DNA from: Eoetvoesiella caeni
GTDB taxonomy: Bacteria; Pseudomonadota; Gammaproteobacteria; Burkholderiales; Burkholderiaceae_B
DNA length: 64,000 bases
NCBI RefSeq assembly: GCF_003315175.1
Contig: NZ_QNRQ01000017.1
Location: 1 to 64,000, forward strand
Reading direction: 5' to 3'
Of the stretch, positions 43,468 through 52,270 are shown piece by piece; the first letter of the stretch is position 1, and each line of letters opens with the position of its first letter. The notes beneath the pieces were generated by a model. The model worked only from the letters and a program-made list of their open reading frames with translations, had not been told where the DNA came from and made no database searches. A program made the position numbers and the translations under genes.

Positions 43468-44457
43468 CTAGATCTTAAAACTATCGTACGTAGATGGATG
43501 GAACAGCTCGCTGACCTCAATCTGACGCGGCGACAAGCCCTGACGATGATGATGGCGGGTCAAGGTCTCGAGCACATGACGGTTAGGCTCGACACCATAT
43601 GACCAAAAGTCTTCGCCCATCAGTTTTCGGGCGGCCAGTATTTGCTCTTCGACAAACGGCAGCGTAATTTTTGGTGCCGATATATCGGTTAGCGCCGCAA
43701 GCGCTACGTCTTTCGAAGCGTTGAAAGCCTTGAACACAGCAGCCGGCAACCAGGCATGCTGTTCAACCAACGAGCGACGAATACCCACCAAATGCATAAT
43801 GGGGAAGATCTTGGTTTCAGCGTAGTAGGCCTTTGCCGCTGCGATCGGGTCGTCAAACAGCCAACCCACGTTGGGGTTGCTTAAGGCTGCGCCAACGGGG
43901 GCTCGCGGGGCAATGTAGCCGTCGATCAGTCCTTTGTCCAGCAATGACGAAATAGTTTCGCCTTTGGGGGCTTGTTCAAGACGAATTTTCGGGCCCAGAT
44001 CAAGGGTGATTTTTTCTTCGCGATCGGCCTTCTCAATGCCGCCCAATACCCAGGTAACGTCTTCGGGGCACACACCGTACTGATCCCACAACAACGCGCG
44101 TGCCCACACCAAAGCGGTAAGCTGATACTCAGGAATGCCAATACGGCAACCTTTCAGGTCTTCGGGCTTTTTAATGCGATCTTTGCGCACGTAAATAGAG
44201 GTATGCCGGAAGGTTCGAGACAAGAATACCGGCACTCCAACGTAGTCGCTTTCGCCACGAGCAAGTTTTACTAGATAGCTTGAAAACGAGATTTCCGCAA
44301 TGTCAAACTCTTGATGGCGGAAGGTACGAAAGAACGTTTCCTCGGGGGAAAGCGTCATACAGACGGGGTCGACCCCGTCAATTTGCACGGCGCCTGACAT
44401 CAAAGGCCTTACGCGATCGTAGTCGCCCATGGCGACAGATAAGCATAATTTACTCAC
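43468..44457 (-). CDS. 4,5-dihydroxyphthalate decarboxylase-like protein (Pht5-like)
   Basis: 329 residues from a GTG at 44457 with AAGGAA upstream; a longer frame is rejected because SKLCLSVAMGDYDR is the family start. The fold is that of a periplasmic binding protein without signal peptide. EETFFRTFRHQEFDIAEIS and a late HHHRQGLS segment resemble 4,5-dihydroxyphthalate decarboxylases. It would remove a ring carboxylate next to hydroxyl groups; in this cluster the substrate is likely a dihydroxylated pyridine carboxylate (inference). Confidence 0.78.
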   Translation of the reverse strand: MSKLCLSVAMGDYDRVRPLMSGAVQIDGVDPVCMTLSPEETFFRTFRHQEFDIAEISFSSYLVKLARGESDYVGVPVFLSRTFRHTSIYVRKDRIKKPEDLKGCRIGIPEYQLTALVWARALLWDQYGVCPEDVTWVLGGIEKADREEKITLDLGPKIRLEQAPKGETISSLLDKGLIDGYIAPRAPVGAALSNPNVGWLFDDPIAAAKAYYAETKIFPIMHLVGIRRSLVEQHAWLPAAVFKAFNASKDVALAALTDISAPKITLPFVEEQILAARKLMGEDFWSYGVEPNRHVLETLTRHHHRQGLSPRQIEVSELFHPSTYDSFKI

Positions 44458-44473
44458 GAATAGATTCCTTAGT

Positions 44474-45127
44474 TTATGCGTTGGGCAAAGTGCGCAGATA
44501 CTTAAGCGTGTCTTGCAGCGACACGACATCGCCATACTTTGCGTTCAGGTCAAATAGACTTTGCTCGTGCGCCGCAACCGATCGATCGCCAACCGCTTCA
44601 CGCACCACCATAGGGCGAAAGCCAGATTGCACGGCGTCAACTGCCGTGGCGCGCACGCAACCGCTGGTCGAGGTACCGGTAATAATCAAGGTGTCTATGT
44701 TGGAGGAAACCAAACGCGAAACAATATCAGTACCAAAAAAGCACGACGCGTATTTTTTGGGCAGACGCCCATCGGTGTCTTTGATGCGCAACCGTTCGTC
44801 GTACACGTGACCGTCGCCCTGAGCCATCAGGCTGGCCGAACCTTTTTGCTTAATCGCCCAAAGCCCGGCATCGCGCATATTCGGGTCGTCGTAACGCACA
44901 TAGGCCAACAACACCAGTACTCCTTTTTCGTGAGCTACATCCAGCAACTGATTAGTAGCCTCGATCGGGATAGACAGGTCGGAGCCGAGCGGTCGGCCGG
45001 GGTCAGTAAACCCCTTGGTCAGGTCAACAACAATCAGCGCCGGCTTATCGCCGAATCCTAGCGGCTGCCCAAAGCCACGCTCGAGAAAAAAAGCTTCTTC
45101 TTTTGCCAGGTTTTCTGCAGTAGTCAT
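44474..45127 (-). CDS. Isochorismatase-like cysteine hydrolase (amidase)
   Basis: 217 residues. The catalytic triad is visible: Asp in IVVDLTKGF near 35, Lys in LPKKYASCFFG near 124 and Cys in TSTSGCVRATAVDA near 157. This type includes N-carbamoylsarcosine amidase and maleamate amidohydrolase (NicF). After ring opening of a dihydroxypyridine an amide must be hydrolysed, which fits this enzyme. It overlaps the tautomerase gene by four bases. Confidence 0.8.
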   Translation of the reverse strand: MTTAENLAKEEAFFLERGFGQPLGFGDKPALIVVDLTKGFTDPGRPLGSDLSIPIEATNQLLDVAHEKGVLVLLAYVRYDDPNMRDAGLWAIKQKGSASLMAQGDGHVYDERLRIKDTDGRLPKKYASCFFGTDIVSRLVSSNIDTLIITGTSTSGCVRATAVDAVQSGFRPMVVREAVGDRSVAAHEQSLFDLNAKYGDVVSLQDTLKYLRTLPNA

Positions 45128-45336
45128 TTGTTTGATTCCGAATTTCGCGCGAATATCTGCTTCAGGGTTTCACCACCCACCCCCCAGCGCTCGGCCTCGA
45201 CATGCTCGAACATGACATTGACCGATTGCAACGGCACCTTCATTTCTTCGACCACCACCTCGGTGAGGCGCGAAATAAGACGCTCGATGGTTTGCGCATC
45301 GGGGCTCATGACACTACTTAACTTAAGAATAGGCAT
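45124..45336 (-). CDS. 4-oxalocrotonate tautomerase-family protein
   Basis: 70 residues beginning MPILKLSS, so Pro1 is the catalytic base after Met removal. Length and the later FEHVEAERWGVGGE segment fit the 4-OT family, although some catalytic Arg positions differ. It may isomerise an unsaturated dicarboxylate from ring cleavage. Coupled to the amidase (ATGA overlap). Confidence 0.75.
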   Translation of the reverse strand: MPILKLSSVMSPDAQTIERLISRLTEVVVEEMKVPLQSVNVMFEHVEAERWGVGGETLKQIFARNSESNK

Positions 45337-45347
45337 GACCTCACTCC

Positions 45348-46091
45348 TTATAGGTAAGAACTACCGCCGTTGATACCTAGATTTTGCCCAGTAATGAAGC
45401 CGGCTGCGGGGCCAGCCAGGAAGGCGATGGCTTCGGCAATGTCAGCGGGCTTACCACGACGCTTGATTGCCTGAACCTGAATAACCGTCTCGAATAGGTC
45501 TTCGATGGCTTCGAGCACGCCTTCTGTTTCAATCAGACCGGGGGCGACACAGTTGGCCGTAATACCAAACTCGCCGCCTTCTGTGGCCAGAACCCTCGTA
45601 AAACCCAATAGGGCTGCCTTGGTCGAGGCATACGCACTGACGCCCGGTATTCCCTCGTAAACAACAGCAGACGAGAAATTGACTACGCGCCCGTACCCAG
45701 CTTTTTTCATATGGGGGAAAACGGCCTGGGAGCAAAAAAACGCACTGTCCAGATTGACGGCCATGATCTTGCGCCACATATCGACGCTAGTGGCCTCCAG
45801 CGTGGCATGGGGGTAGTAGCCCGCATTGTTTACCAAGATATCAATGCGGCCCAGGTTGTTCATCACCTGGGCGGTGGCTTGGTTTACAGCCTTATCGTCA
45901 GTCAGGTCGACCACGTACGAACTAGCCTTGCCACCGGCCTGTTCAATAGCGGCGACGCTGTTCCGGGCACCCGCTTCATCAAGATCCCAGATTACGGCAT
46001 GCGCGCCCAGCGATGCGAACTTCTTGGCGGTTTCTAGGCCGATACCACGTGCCCCACCCGTGACTATCGCCACTTGATTTTCCAGATGCAT
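45348..46091 (-). CDS. Short-chain dehydrogenase/reductase (SDR)
   Basis: 247 residues. TGGARGIG near 10 binds NAD(P); NNAG near 87 and YASTKAAL near 153 with a preceding Ser give the classical SDR active site. It ends 11 bp before the tautomerase gene. Role in the pathway is uncertain; it may oxidise or reduce a ring-opened acid, or a dihydrodiol-like intermediate. Confidence 0.85.
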   Translation of the reverse strand: MHLENQVAIVTGGARGIGLETAKKFASLGAHAVIWDLDEAGARNSVAAIEQAGGKASSYVVDLTDDKAVNQATAQVMNNLGRIDILVNNAGYYPHATLEATSVDMWRKIMAVNLDSAFFCSQAVFPHMKKAGYGRVVNFSSAVVYEGIPGVSAYASTKAALLGFTRVLATEGGEFGITANCVAPGLIETEGVLEAIEDLFETVIQVQAIKRRGKPADIAEAIAFLAGPAAGFITGQNLGINGGSSYL

Positions 46092-46108
46092 GTTTCACCT
46101 AATAATTG

Positions 46109-47074
46109 TTAAAGATCCAAAACCAGTTTTGCAGACTTGCTGCGCCCTACACACACCATCATGTATTCGCCCTGCTCCTTTTCTTCGTCGGTCAGGACAC
46201 TGCAATGATGCTCGGGCACTCCTTCCAGCACCTTGGTTTCACAGCTGCCGCAGTAGCCCTCTTCGCAAGAAAAAGGCACGTCGATGCCGGCGCCCAGCAA
46301 TACCTCTTTGAGGGTCTTGTCCGCTGGAACATCCAGTGTGAGCCCTCTTTGGGCCAGCTCTATCTGGAAGCCTTGCGACTCTCCGGCCGATTCGATCAGC
46401 TTCTTCTGCTCGTCCACGCCAAATCGTTCAATAAAAAGTTGTGTCCGCTTACCGGCCTGCTCGAATTGCGTTTCGAGCTCAGTTAACATGGCACCGGGCC
46501 CGCAGGCGTAGACTGCAACGTCTGACTCCGCTTGCTCGACAATCTGCTTGATATCGATCATGCCCTTGACGTCTTGAGGCACCAGCGTGACGGTTTCGCC
46601 GTGCAATCTTCCCAGTGCGTCGGCAAAGGCCATGGACGCCGTATTTCGACCGCCGTAAACCAGGCTCCATGCTGCGCCCGATTGCTGCGCTGCGTCGATC
46701 ATGGGCAAGAGCGGCGTAATGCCAATGCCTCCGCCCACAAAGATGTACTTTTGCGCCGGCCGCAAAGGAAAATGGTTTCTAGGAATACTCACTTTGACGC
46801 TTGTGCCGACGGTGAGCTTTTCATGGATTTCAATCGATCCACCGCGACCGTTGCGCTCAATGAGCACTGCAATCTGATATTGCTTTCGGTCGCTAGGCTG
46901 CCCGCACAACGAGTACTGACGGATCAGCCCCGACGGAGTATGAATATCGATATGTGCACCTGGCTCCCAAGGAGCCAAGTCAGCGCCGCCCGAAGCGGCT
47001 AGCTGGTAAACCAGCACATCTTCGGCAGCCTTGCTAACCTCATGCACGATCAGGTTCTGTATTGCTGTTGTCAT
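46109..47074 (-). CDS. PDR/VanB-type oxidoreductase with C-terminal 2Fe-2S ferredoxin
   Basis: 321 residues. A flavin-binding barrel (about 1-100, RQYSLCG near 53), an NAD domain (VGGGIGITPLLPM near 111) and a plant-type ferredoxin domain with CEEGYCGSC near 270 and a last Cys near 306 follow in the order typical of phthalate dioxygenase reductases. It passes electrons from NADH to the neighbouring P450 and might also serve the reductase-less Rieske oxygenase of cluster 1 (inference). Confidence 0.88.
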   Translation of the reverse strand: MTTAIQNLIVHEVSKAAEDVLVYQLAASGGADLAPWEPGAHIDIHTPSGLIRQYSLCGQPSDRKQYQIAVLIERNGRGGSIEIHEKLTVGTSVKVSIPRNHFPLRPAQKYIFVGGGIGITPLLPMIDAAQQSGAAWSLVYGGRNTASMAFADALGRLHGETVTLVPQDVKGMIDIKQIVEQAESDVAVYACGPGAMLTELETQFEQAGKRTQLFIERFGVDEQKKLIESAGESQGFQIELAQRGLTLDVPADKTLKEVLLGAGIDVPFSCEEGYCGSCETKVLEGVPEHHCSVLTDEEKEQGEYMMVCVGRSKSAKLVLDL

Positions 47075-47117
47075 GGCATGTACTTCTATAAATAATTATG
47101 CGAATGGCAGGCATGCC

Positions 47118-48398
47118 TTACGCCTGGGTGTCAGCCGGATCCCACTCCACCATCAAGCTCTCCAGTGCGGTAACGGTCAAGGTGGGCAAGTACGTAAGCT
47201 CCTGGTCCTTGACAATGCGGATGCCAGGAATACGCCGCAGAATCTCTTCCATGCCAATATGAACTTCGAGACGTGCCAGCGGATTGCCCAGGCACATGTG
47301 GCGACCGTGGCCGAACGACAAGTGTTCTTTGGCGTTGCTACGAGTTATGTCGAACACCTCTGGGTTCTCGAACTTGGCGTCATCAAGGCCACCTGCCGCA
47401 AACAACAGCCAGATACTGGATCCGGCAGGTATGGTTGCGCCACCGATTTCAACATCACGGGTCGTGATTCGGAACAGCCCAGGAGAGGTACCGCGGAGGC
47501 GCAGCGTTTCTTCTACGGCATTAGCCATGAGTTCGGGCTGCTTACGCAAAAGCTCTCGTTGATCGGGGTACTCTTCCAAGAATTGCAGCATGCGAGCCAT
47601 GAGATTGGGCGTGGTGTCATTACCCGCTGCCATCAGCTCGTGAACGTGGCGAACAATGCGCGAGCGGTTCACCAGCGGGTTACCTTCTTTATCTTTGGCC
47701 TGCAACATCTTGGACAGAACGTCGTCGCGCGGATTCTTCTCGCGATCACTGACCAGCGCGTTAAAAAAATCGAAACACTCGAGCACGCTCTCCCAGCACG
47801 CGCGACGAACTTCATCGCTCATGGGCTTGACCATCGACTTGGGCGTGAACACGTTAAATAGATCCGCCGTCCAGCGGCGATAATCCGCAGCTCGCTCGGG
47901 GGGCAAGCCGACCATCCGTGTGATCACTTCCAGCGAAAGGGGGTAGGCATAGTCCTTCATGAAATCGCACTTGCCCTTGTCGATGAACGAATCGATCAGG
48001 CGATTGGCTATTTCCCTGGTCGGATCGCCCATTTTTTCGGACGCCCGTTGCGTAAAGAACGGCGCCACCGACATGCGCGACCCCGTATGCTCCGGGGGGT
48101 CAATCGCAATAAAAAACTCTTTATCAAAGTTGGCGGGCACTCGCTCTGCCAAGTCATCGGGTGGGGGTACCAGACCCAGCGCACGCGACGAAAAGGTTTC
48201 GTAATCGCGAGCTGCATTGCAAATGTCTTCGTGCTTGGTAATAACCCACATCTTCAAGGGCTCGTGATAGAACACCGGCTTTTCTGCCTGCGCCTTGCGA
48301 ATCAAGGGAGCCGGGTTCTTCATAAACTCAGGAGACAGAGGATCAAAGTCTTCCAGACGCGGGAAGGACGAAGTATCGATATTTTCTAACACAGTCAT
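47118..48398 (-). CDS. Bacterial cytochrome P450 monooxygenase
   Basis: 426 residues. The I-helix AGNDTT lies near 250, the ExxR motif in EETLRLRG near 290 and the heme Cys in FGHGRHMCLGNPLAR near 368. Length and loop details fit soluble bacterial P450s. Next to a PDR-type reductase and a dihydroxypyridine dioxygenase-like gene it is expected to hydroxylate the N-heterocycle. No separate ferredoxin gene is present, consistent with the reductase carrying its own. Confidence 0.9.
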   Translation of the reverse strand: MTVLENIDTSSFPRLEDFDPLSPEFMKNPAPLIRKAQAEKPVFYHEPLKMWVITKHEDICNAARDYETFSSRALGLVPPPDDLAERVPANFDKEFFIAIDPPEHTGSRMSVAPFFTQRASEKMGDPTREIANRLIDSFIDKGKCDFMKDYAYPLSLEVITRMVGLPPERAADYRRWTADLFNVFTPKSMVKPMSDEVRRACWESVLECFDFFNALVSDREKNPRDDVLSKMLQAKDKEGNPLVNRSRIVRHVHELMAAGNDTTPNLMARMLQFLEEYPDQRELLRKQPELMANAVEETLRLRGTSPGLFRITTRDVEIGGATIPAGSSIWLLFAAGGLDDAKFENPEVFDITRSNAKEHLSFGHGRHMCLGNPLARLEVHIGMEEILRRIPGIRIVKDQELTYLPTLTVTALESLMVEWDPADTQA

Positions 48399-48418
48399 TT
48401 CTTTCTCCTTTCGCTATT

Positions 48419-49462
48419 TCAGCGAGAAACTTTCAGTTCGGGCAGCACAAACTCGCCATCGACCAAGATGGCCTGATCGTCGAGATACAGGGTGCAGTTA
48501 CGTAGCGGTATGTCCATGTGGGCAGGCGTATCGTTAACGCCGCCCAACTCGGTGTTGGGGCCAGTGGCAAACAGCACATTTCCGTAATAGGCTCGAGCCT
48601 CTTGGCCATAGCTGTGCGTATTCGACTTCATGCTTGTCCAGGACACGTTCTCGTTGATGCCCCAGCCAATATGCGAAATGGCATACGCACGCGGGTCGTT
48701 GAAACCGTCAAGGTAGGCTTTCATTTGCTCAGCATCCACACCACCGTCAATCCGAGTAATTTGACCGCCCGCGATCGTCAATTCGATCTTGCTGTCAACA
48801 TAACTACGGAAGGGACCAGCAATGATGTCGCCTGCGTCAATCACCACCGTTCCATCCACGCCATCAACGGCGCCAGCCGTAAATACAAAGCCGCCCGGCC
48901 AGGCATCCCAGCGACCTTTCTGGTCGGTATAACCGTATTGTTCGACAACCGGAAATGCGCCCAACTGGTAGGTCACATCTGTGCCGGCCTTGCTGGTAAT
49001 TCGCATGGTTTTTGCCTGAGAAATCAACCCGGAGCTGAACTCGACACGGCGGCGTTGGTCTTCGGTCGGGAACATTTGTGCCAACAGCCCCTTGGGCTCG
49101 ATGCAGGTCAGCACGCGTGCACCGGCACGCTGAATCTCGTGCTGCTCTTCGGACCAAAGCATGAAGACCAGATCTACGACCAAGTCGGCCTGTTTCAAGG
49201 CCTCCATCGCGCCAGGGTTGTTGGCCAATGGGTTGATGCCCACTTCGGACAAGCCCGGGCCGTTCAAGACGGACGCGGTATTACCTAGGCGCAAGTTATA
49301 GCTTTGGGCTCCCAGCTCAATTGCTGCCGTTACGAAGGCATCGGCATAATCCATGCGGTCGCTCCCTTGAGACAACACGATCACCGTTTCTCCAGGCTTA
49401 ACCTTGCACAGCGCCAGTTCCCTCTTGCAGAGCTGCTGAAAATCATTCCAATTGATCATCAT
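48419..49462 (-). CDS. NicX-like 2,5-dihydroxypyridine 5,6-dioxygenase family protein
   Basis: 347 residues from the ATG at 49462 with GGAG upstream. PTEDQRRRV near 140, EQYGYTDQKGRWDAWPGGF near 178, ISHIGWG near 265 and TGPNTELGGVNDTPAHMDIP near 305 match NicX as I recall it, including the His/Glu/Asp iron ligands. NicX opens 2,5-dihydroxypyridine to N-formylmaleamate. The substrate here may carry a carboxyl or a different hydroxyl pattern. It is the first gene of the minus-strand catabolic operon, with a palindrome 24 bp upstream. Confidence 0.82.
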   Translation of the reverse strand: MMINWNDFQQLCKRELALCKVKPGETVIVLSQGSDRMDYADAFVTAAIELGAQSYNLRLGNTASVLNGPGLSEVGINPLANNPGAMEALKQADLVVDLVFMLWSEEQHEIQRAGARVLTCIEPKGLLAQMFPTEDQRRRVEFSSGLISQAKTMRITSKAGTDVTYQLGAFPVVEQYGYTDQKGRWDAWPGGFVFTAGAVDGVDGTVVIDAGDIIAGPFRSYVDSKIELTIAGGQITRIDGGVDAEQMKAYLDGFNDPRAYAISHIGWGINENVSWTSMKSNTHSYGQEARAYYGNVLFATGPNTELGGVNDTPAHMDIPLRNCTLYLDDQAILVDGEFVLPELKVSR

Positions 49463-49485
49463 TTTTCTCCAGACTCGACTATTTA

Positions 49486-49501
49486 AATGCCTAGTCATTT
49501 A
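49486..49501. promoter_or_regulatory. Palindrome AAATGCCTAGTCATTT upstream of the NicX-like gene
   Basis: A 16-bp near-perfect palindrome with core ATGCCTAGTCAT. The core fits ATGNCTAGNCAT, which occurs twice more in the MarR/solute-binding-protein promoter region. It is a probable operator of the cluster 2 MarR regulator. Confidence 0.65.
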
Positions 49502-49543
49502 ATTGGCTGCGATGCGTAGAAATACGCATCAGTACCTAAATCT

Positions 49544-50608
49544 TCAATTCACAAAAACCTTGGAGCGCCGATTTGAAAACCGCCCAACCCGACCGCGCCA
49601 AGCCGTCAGTTCTTTGCCTTTGCTCAAGCCATCGGGCCTGAACAACAGCACCAGCCCTAAAAGAGCAGCCAGACCCAACTGCTGCGAACCACTGGGCAAA
49701 GCCAGAAGATGGCCACTGATACTGACACCGTCTTCGGCTAATCGCAGCAACTCGATAAGCAAGGAAACGACCACCGCACCCAACACCGCACCCGTCAGGC
49801 TTTGCATACCCCCGACAATGAGCATGGCCAGCAAAATAAAAGTGGCGTCCAGATACAAAGCGTCAGGCGACAGAAAACCCACAAAATGGGCATACATGGC
49901 TCCGGCCAACCCACAGATACCGGCGCTAAGCACAAATGAAACCAACCGCATTTTCACGATGGAAATGCCACAAGCCTTGGCCGCCGGCTCGCTTTCGCGG
50001 GTGGCCCGTAACATTAAACCGTGCCTAGAGCTTTGATAGAGCCAGGCGATAAGAATGCATACAGCGACAACAAGCACAGCCCAGAAAGGGTTGACGAATA
50101 CAGGTATGCCGATAATGGAACTGGTACCCGCCGTAAGAGACGACCAGTTCGAGAACACACTGTTCAGCACCACCAAAAAACCAAACGTGGTGATGGTCGA
50201 TGCAATACCCGACAAGCGCATGATGACGGCTCCCAACACCAAGGCCAGCACCATGCATATAAGTACCGCCAGGATCAGACTGACCTCATAGCCATAAGCC
50301 TGTGTACGCAGCACTTCTGGCAAGGCGAACAACATCATTTGCTTCCATAGCGGCGCCACAGTTACCCATGCTGCGGTATACGCGCCCACACACATGAAGC
50401 CTACGTGCCCGAACGACAGCAAGCCCGAATTGCCGACAAAGATATAAATACCTACGACGGCGATCATGCGTACCAACATTTCGGTAACGGTAATGTGCTG
50501 GTGCTCGCCCCCCAAGGCATAGGTAAGCGCCACGATCAGCACCAGGACCAGTATCAGGCTGATCGGCGTCGCCATCGATGGGACATTGAGTTTCTTGAGC
50601 ATGTTCAT
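49544..50608 (-). CDS. LIV-type ABC transporter permease (LivM-like)
   Basis: 354 residues from the ATG at 50608, one base after the upstream stop. About nine membrane helices; the LivM signature (GHVGFMCVGAYTAAW near 75, GGMQSLTGAVLGA near 267) is present. It forms the channel with the LivH-like subunit for import of small carboxylic acids. It is the last transporter gene and precedes the NicX-like operon promoter. Confidence 0.87.
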   Translation of the reverse strand: MNMLKKLNVPSMATPISLILVLVLIVALTYALGGEHQHITVTEMLVRMIAVVGIYIFVGNSGLLSFGHVGFMCVGAYTAAWVTVAPLWKQMMLFALPEVLRTQAYGYEVSLILAVLICMVLALVLGAVIMRLSGIASTITTFGFLVVLNSVFSNWSSLTAGTSSIIGIPVFVNPFWAVLVVAVCILIAWLYQSSRHGLMLRATRESEPAAKACGISIVKMRLVSFVLSAGICGLAGAMYAHFVGFLSPDALYLDATFILLAMLIVGGMQSLTGAVLGAVVVSLLIELLRLAEDGVSISGHLLALPSGSQQLGLAALLGLVLLFRPDGLSKGKELTAWRGRVGRFSNRRSKVFVN

Positions 50609-50609
50609 G

Positions 50610-51515
50610 TCAGACCCGTTCTGCCAGTGCGTTTGAGGGAAACAGGCCATTAGGCCTAAATACCAGAATCAGCACGATCAGGCCAAAGGTGAATGCGTCT
50701 CTGAAATCGCGCAGCTCGGGGGGCAGGAAAGTCTGAAATAACGTCATCGTTACACCGATAAGAAATCCGCCCACCACCGCACCAACCAAGCTGCCCATTC
50801 CTCCGACCACCGTGGCAATGAAGCCGAAGATGGCCAGGGGCAAGCCCAACGTTGGCGAAAGCGCACCGGTCTGGACAATGAACAGCAACGACACCACTCC
50901 CGCCAACACGCCGCTGATTGCAAACGCAGCACCAATAACGCGGTTACCTCGGACCCCAAGCAGGCGTGCCATTTTGAAATCGGTGGCTGCTGCCCGCATT
51001 TGCAAGCCGATAGGCGTACCCTTGAGCAAAACGCTAAGTGCCACCAGCAACAGCACCGTCACGCCGATAGTTGTCAGTTGCACCAGCGAAATGCGTACAT
51101 CGCCCAGGACGATGCTTTGGTTCAATGCCGGCCATAGATCAACACCCTTTGGCCGGGCACCGTAAATCATCATAATGCCGCTTTGAATGAAATAACTAAG
51201 CGCAAACGAAGCGATAAGCAGCGTGCCAACGCTGGCGGTTCTAAGCGGCTTGAAAAGAACCGCATCCGAAACCATGGCCACAATCACCACCACTGCGCAA
51301 ACTACCAGGGCAATCGCGGCCCAGTTCCAGCCCACGAACACCATGCGCGTAACCGCATCTGTTGTGGGCAATACCAGCGAGTACGCCCCGATGGTGATGA
51401 AGTCGCCATGCGCAAAGTTAATAAGCCGCAGTACGCCCATCAACAAGCCGAGGCCCAACGCCACAAGCGCATACAAACTACCCAAGCTCGCTGCATCCAA
51501 TACTGTTTGCATCAC
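50610..51515 (-). CDS. LIV-type ABC transporter permease (LivH-like)
   Basis: 301 residues, about eight membrane helices. ALVALGLGLLMGVLRLINFAHGDF near the start is summarised by the LINFAHGD motif of LivH proteins; GGMGSLVGAVVGG near 239 is the coupling segment. It overlaps the ATPase gene upstream by four bases. Confidence 0.88.
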   Translation of the reverse strand: MMQTVLDAASLGSLYALVALGLGLLMGVLRLINFAHGDFITIGAYSLVLPTTDAVTRMVFVGWNWAAIALVVCAVVVIVAMVSDAVLFKPLRTASVGTLLIASFALSYFIQSGIMMIYGARPKGVDLWPALNQSIVLGDVRISLVQLTTIGVTVLLLVALSVLLKGTPIGLQMRAAATDFKMARLLGVRGNRVIGAAFAISGVLAGVVSLLFIVQTGALSPTLGLPLAIFGFIATVVGGMGSLVGAVVGGFLIGVTMTLFQTFLPPELRDFRDAFTFGLIVLILVFRPNGLFPSNALAERV

Positions 51516-52270
51516 ATCACCTCGGCCGCAGTTTCGTCGGTCTTTGTCAAACCAAAATACGCTGCTTTCAGTGTTTCGCCATTGCCGACTTCTTGCACAG
51601 TAGTGGTCAGGCGCTTTCGCCCTCCTCGCAATACGTGGATGGTGTCGGCGTACTTCATTACCCGGTTTGAGCTTTGCTCATTAATAAGCAGCGTCAGTCC
51701 TCGCTCGTTTCTTAGCGCAAGCAAGGCTTGATACACGTTATCAATAACCAGCGGCGCCAGCCCCAAGGAAGGCTCGTCGATCAGCATGAACTTGGTGTTA
51801 GTAAGCACGCTTCGGCCTATGACCAGCATTTGTTGCTCGCCCCCCGACAGCAAACCTGCGGGGAAGGCAAGACGCTCACGTAAGCGGGGGAACAGCTCAA
51901 GCACCGTTTCGATCTCTTGTTTGACGTTCCTGCGGTCACGCCGCATGTAGGTGCCGATCAAAAGGTTCTCTTTAACGGTCATGTCTGAAAAGACGTGACG
52001 GCCTTCGGGCACCAGACTGATGCCCATGCGGGCAATGTCTTCAGCCTTTCTGCCCAGAATGCTTTTGCCCTGATACTCAACCTGCCCCTGGCAAGCCTGG
52101 TTGGGCAAGGCACCCGCAACGGCTGAAAGCAAAGAAGACTTGCCCGCGCCGTTTTGCCCCACCACACAGGCGACCTCTCCCTGCCGCACGACAAGATCAA
52201 TGTCTTGTAGAGCCGGAGTTGCGCCGTAGTTAACGCTTAGGCTGCTAATTCGAAGCAGGTAATCAGTCAC
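51512..52270 (-). CDS. LIV-type ABC transporter ATPase (LivF-like)
   Basis: 252 residues. Walker A GQNGAGKSS near 38, signature LSGGEQQ near 142, Walker B FMLIDEPSLGL near 162 and switch-region NEQSS are complete. LivF-type subunits power import with the LivG partner. Overlap with the LivG-like gene by four bases shows coupling. Confidence 0.9.
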   Translation of the reverse strand: MTDYLLRISSLSVNYGATPALQDIDLVVRQGEVACVVGQNGAGKSSLLSAVAGALPNQACQGQVEYQGKSILGRKAEDIARMGISLVPEGRHVFSDMTVKENLLIGTYMRRDRRNVKQEIETVLELFPRLRERLAFPAGLLSGGEQQMLVIGRSVLTNTKFMLIDEPSLGLAPLVIDNVYQALLALRNERGLTLLINEQSSNRVMKYADTIHVLRGGRKRLTTTVQEVGNGETLKAAYFGLTKTDETAAEVM

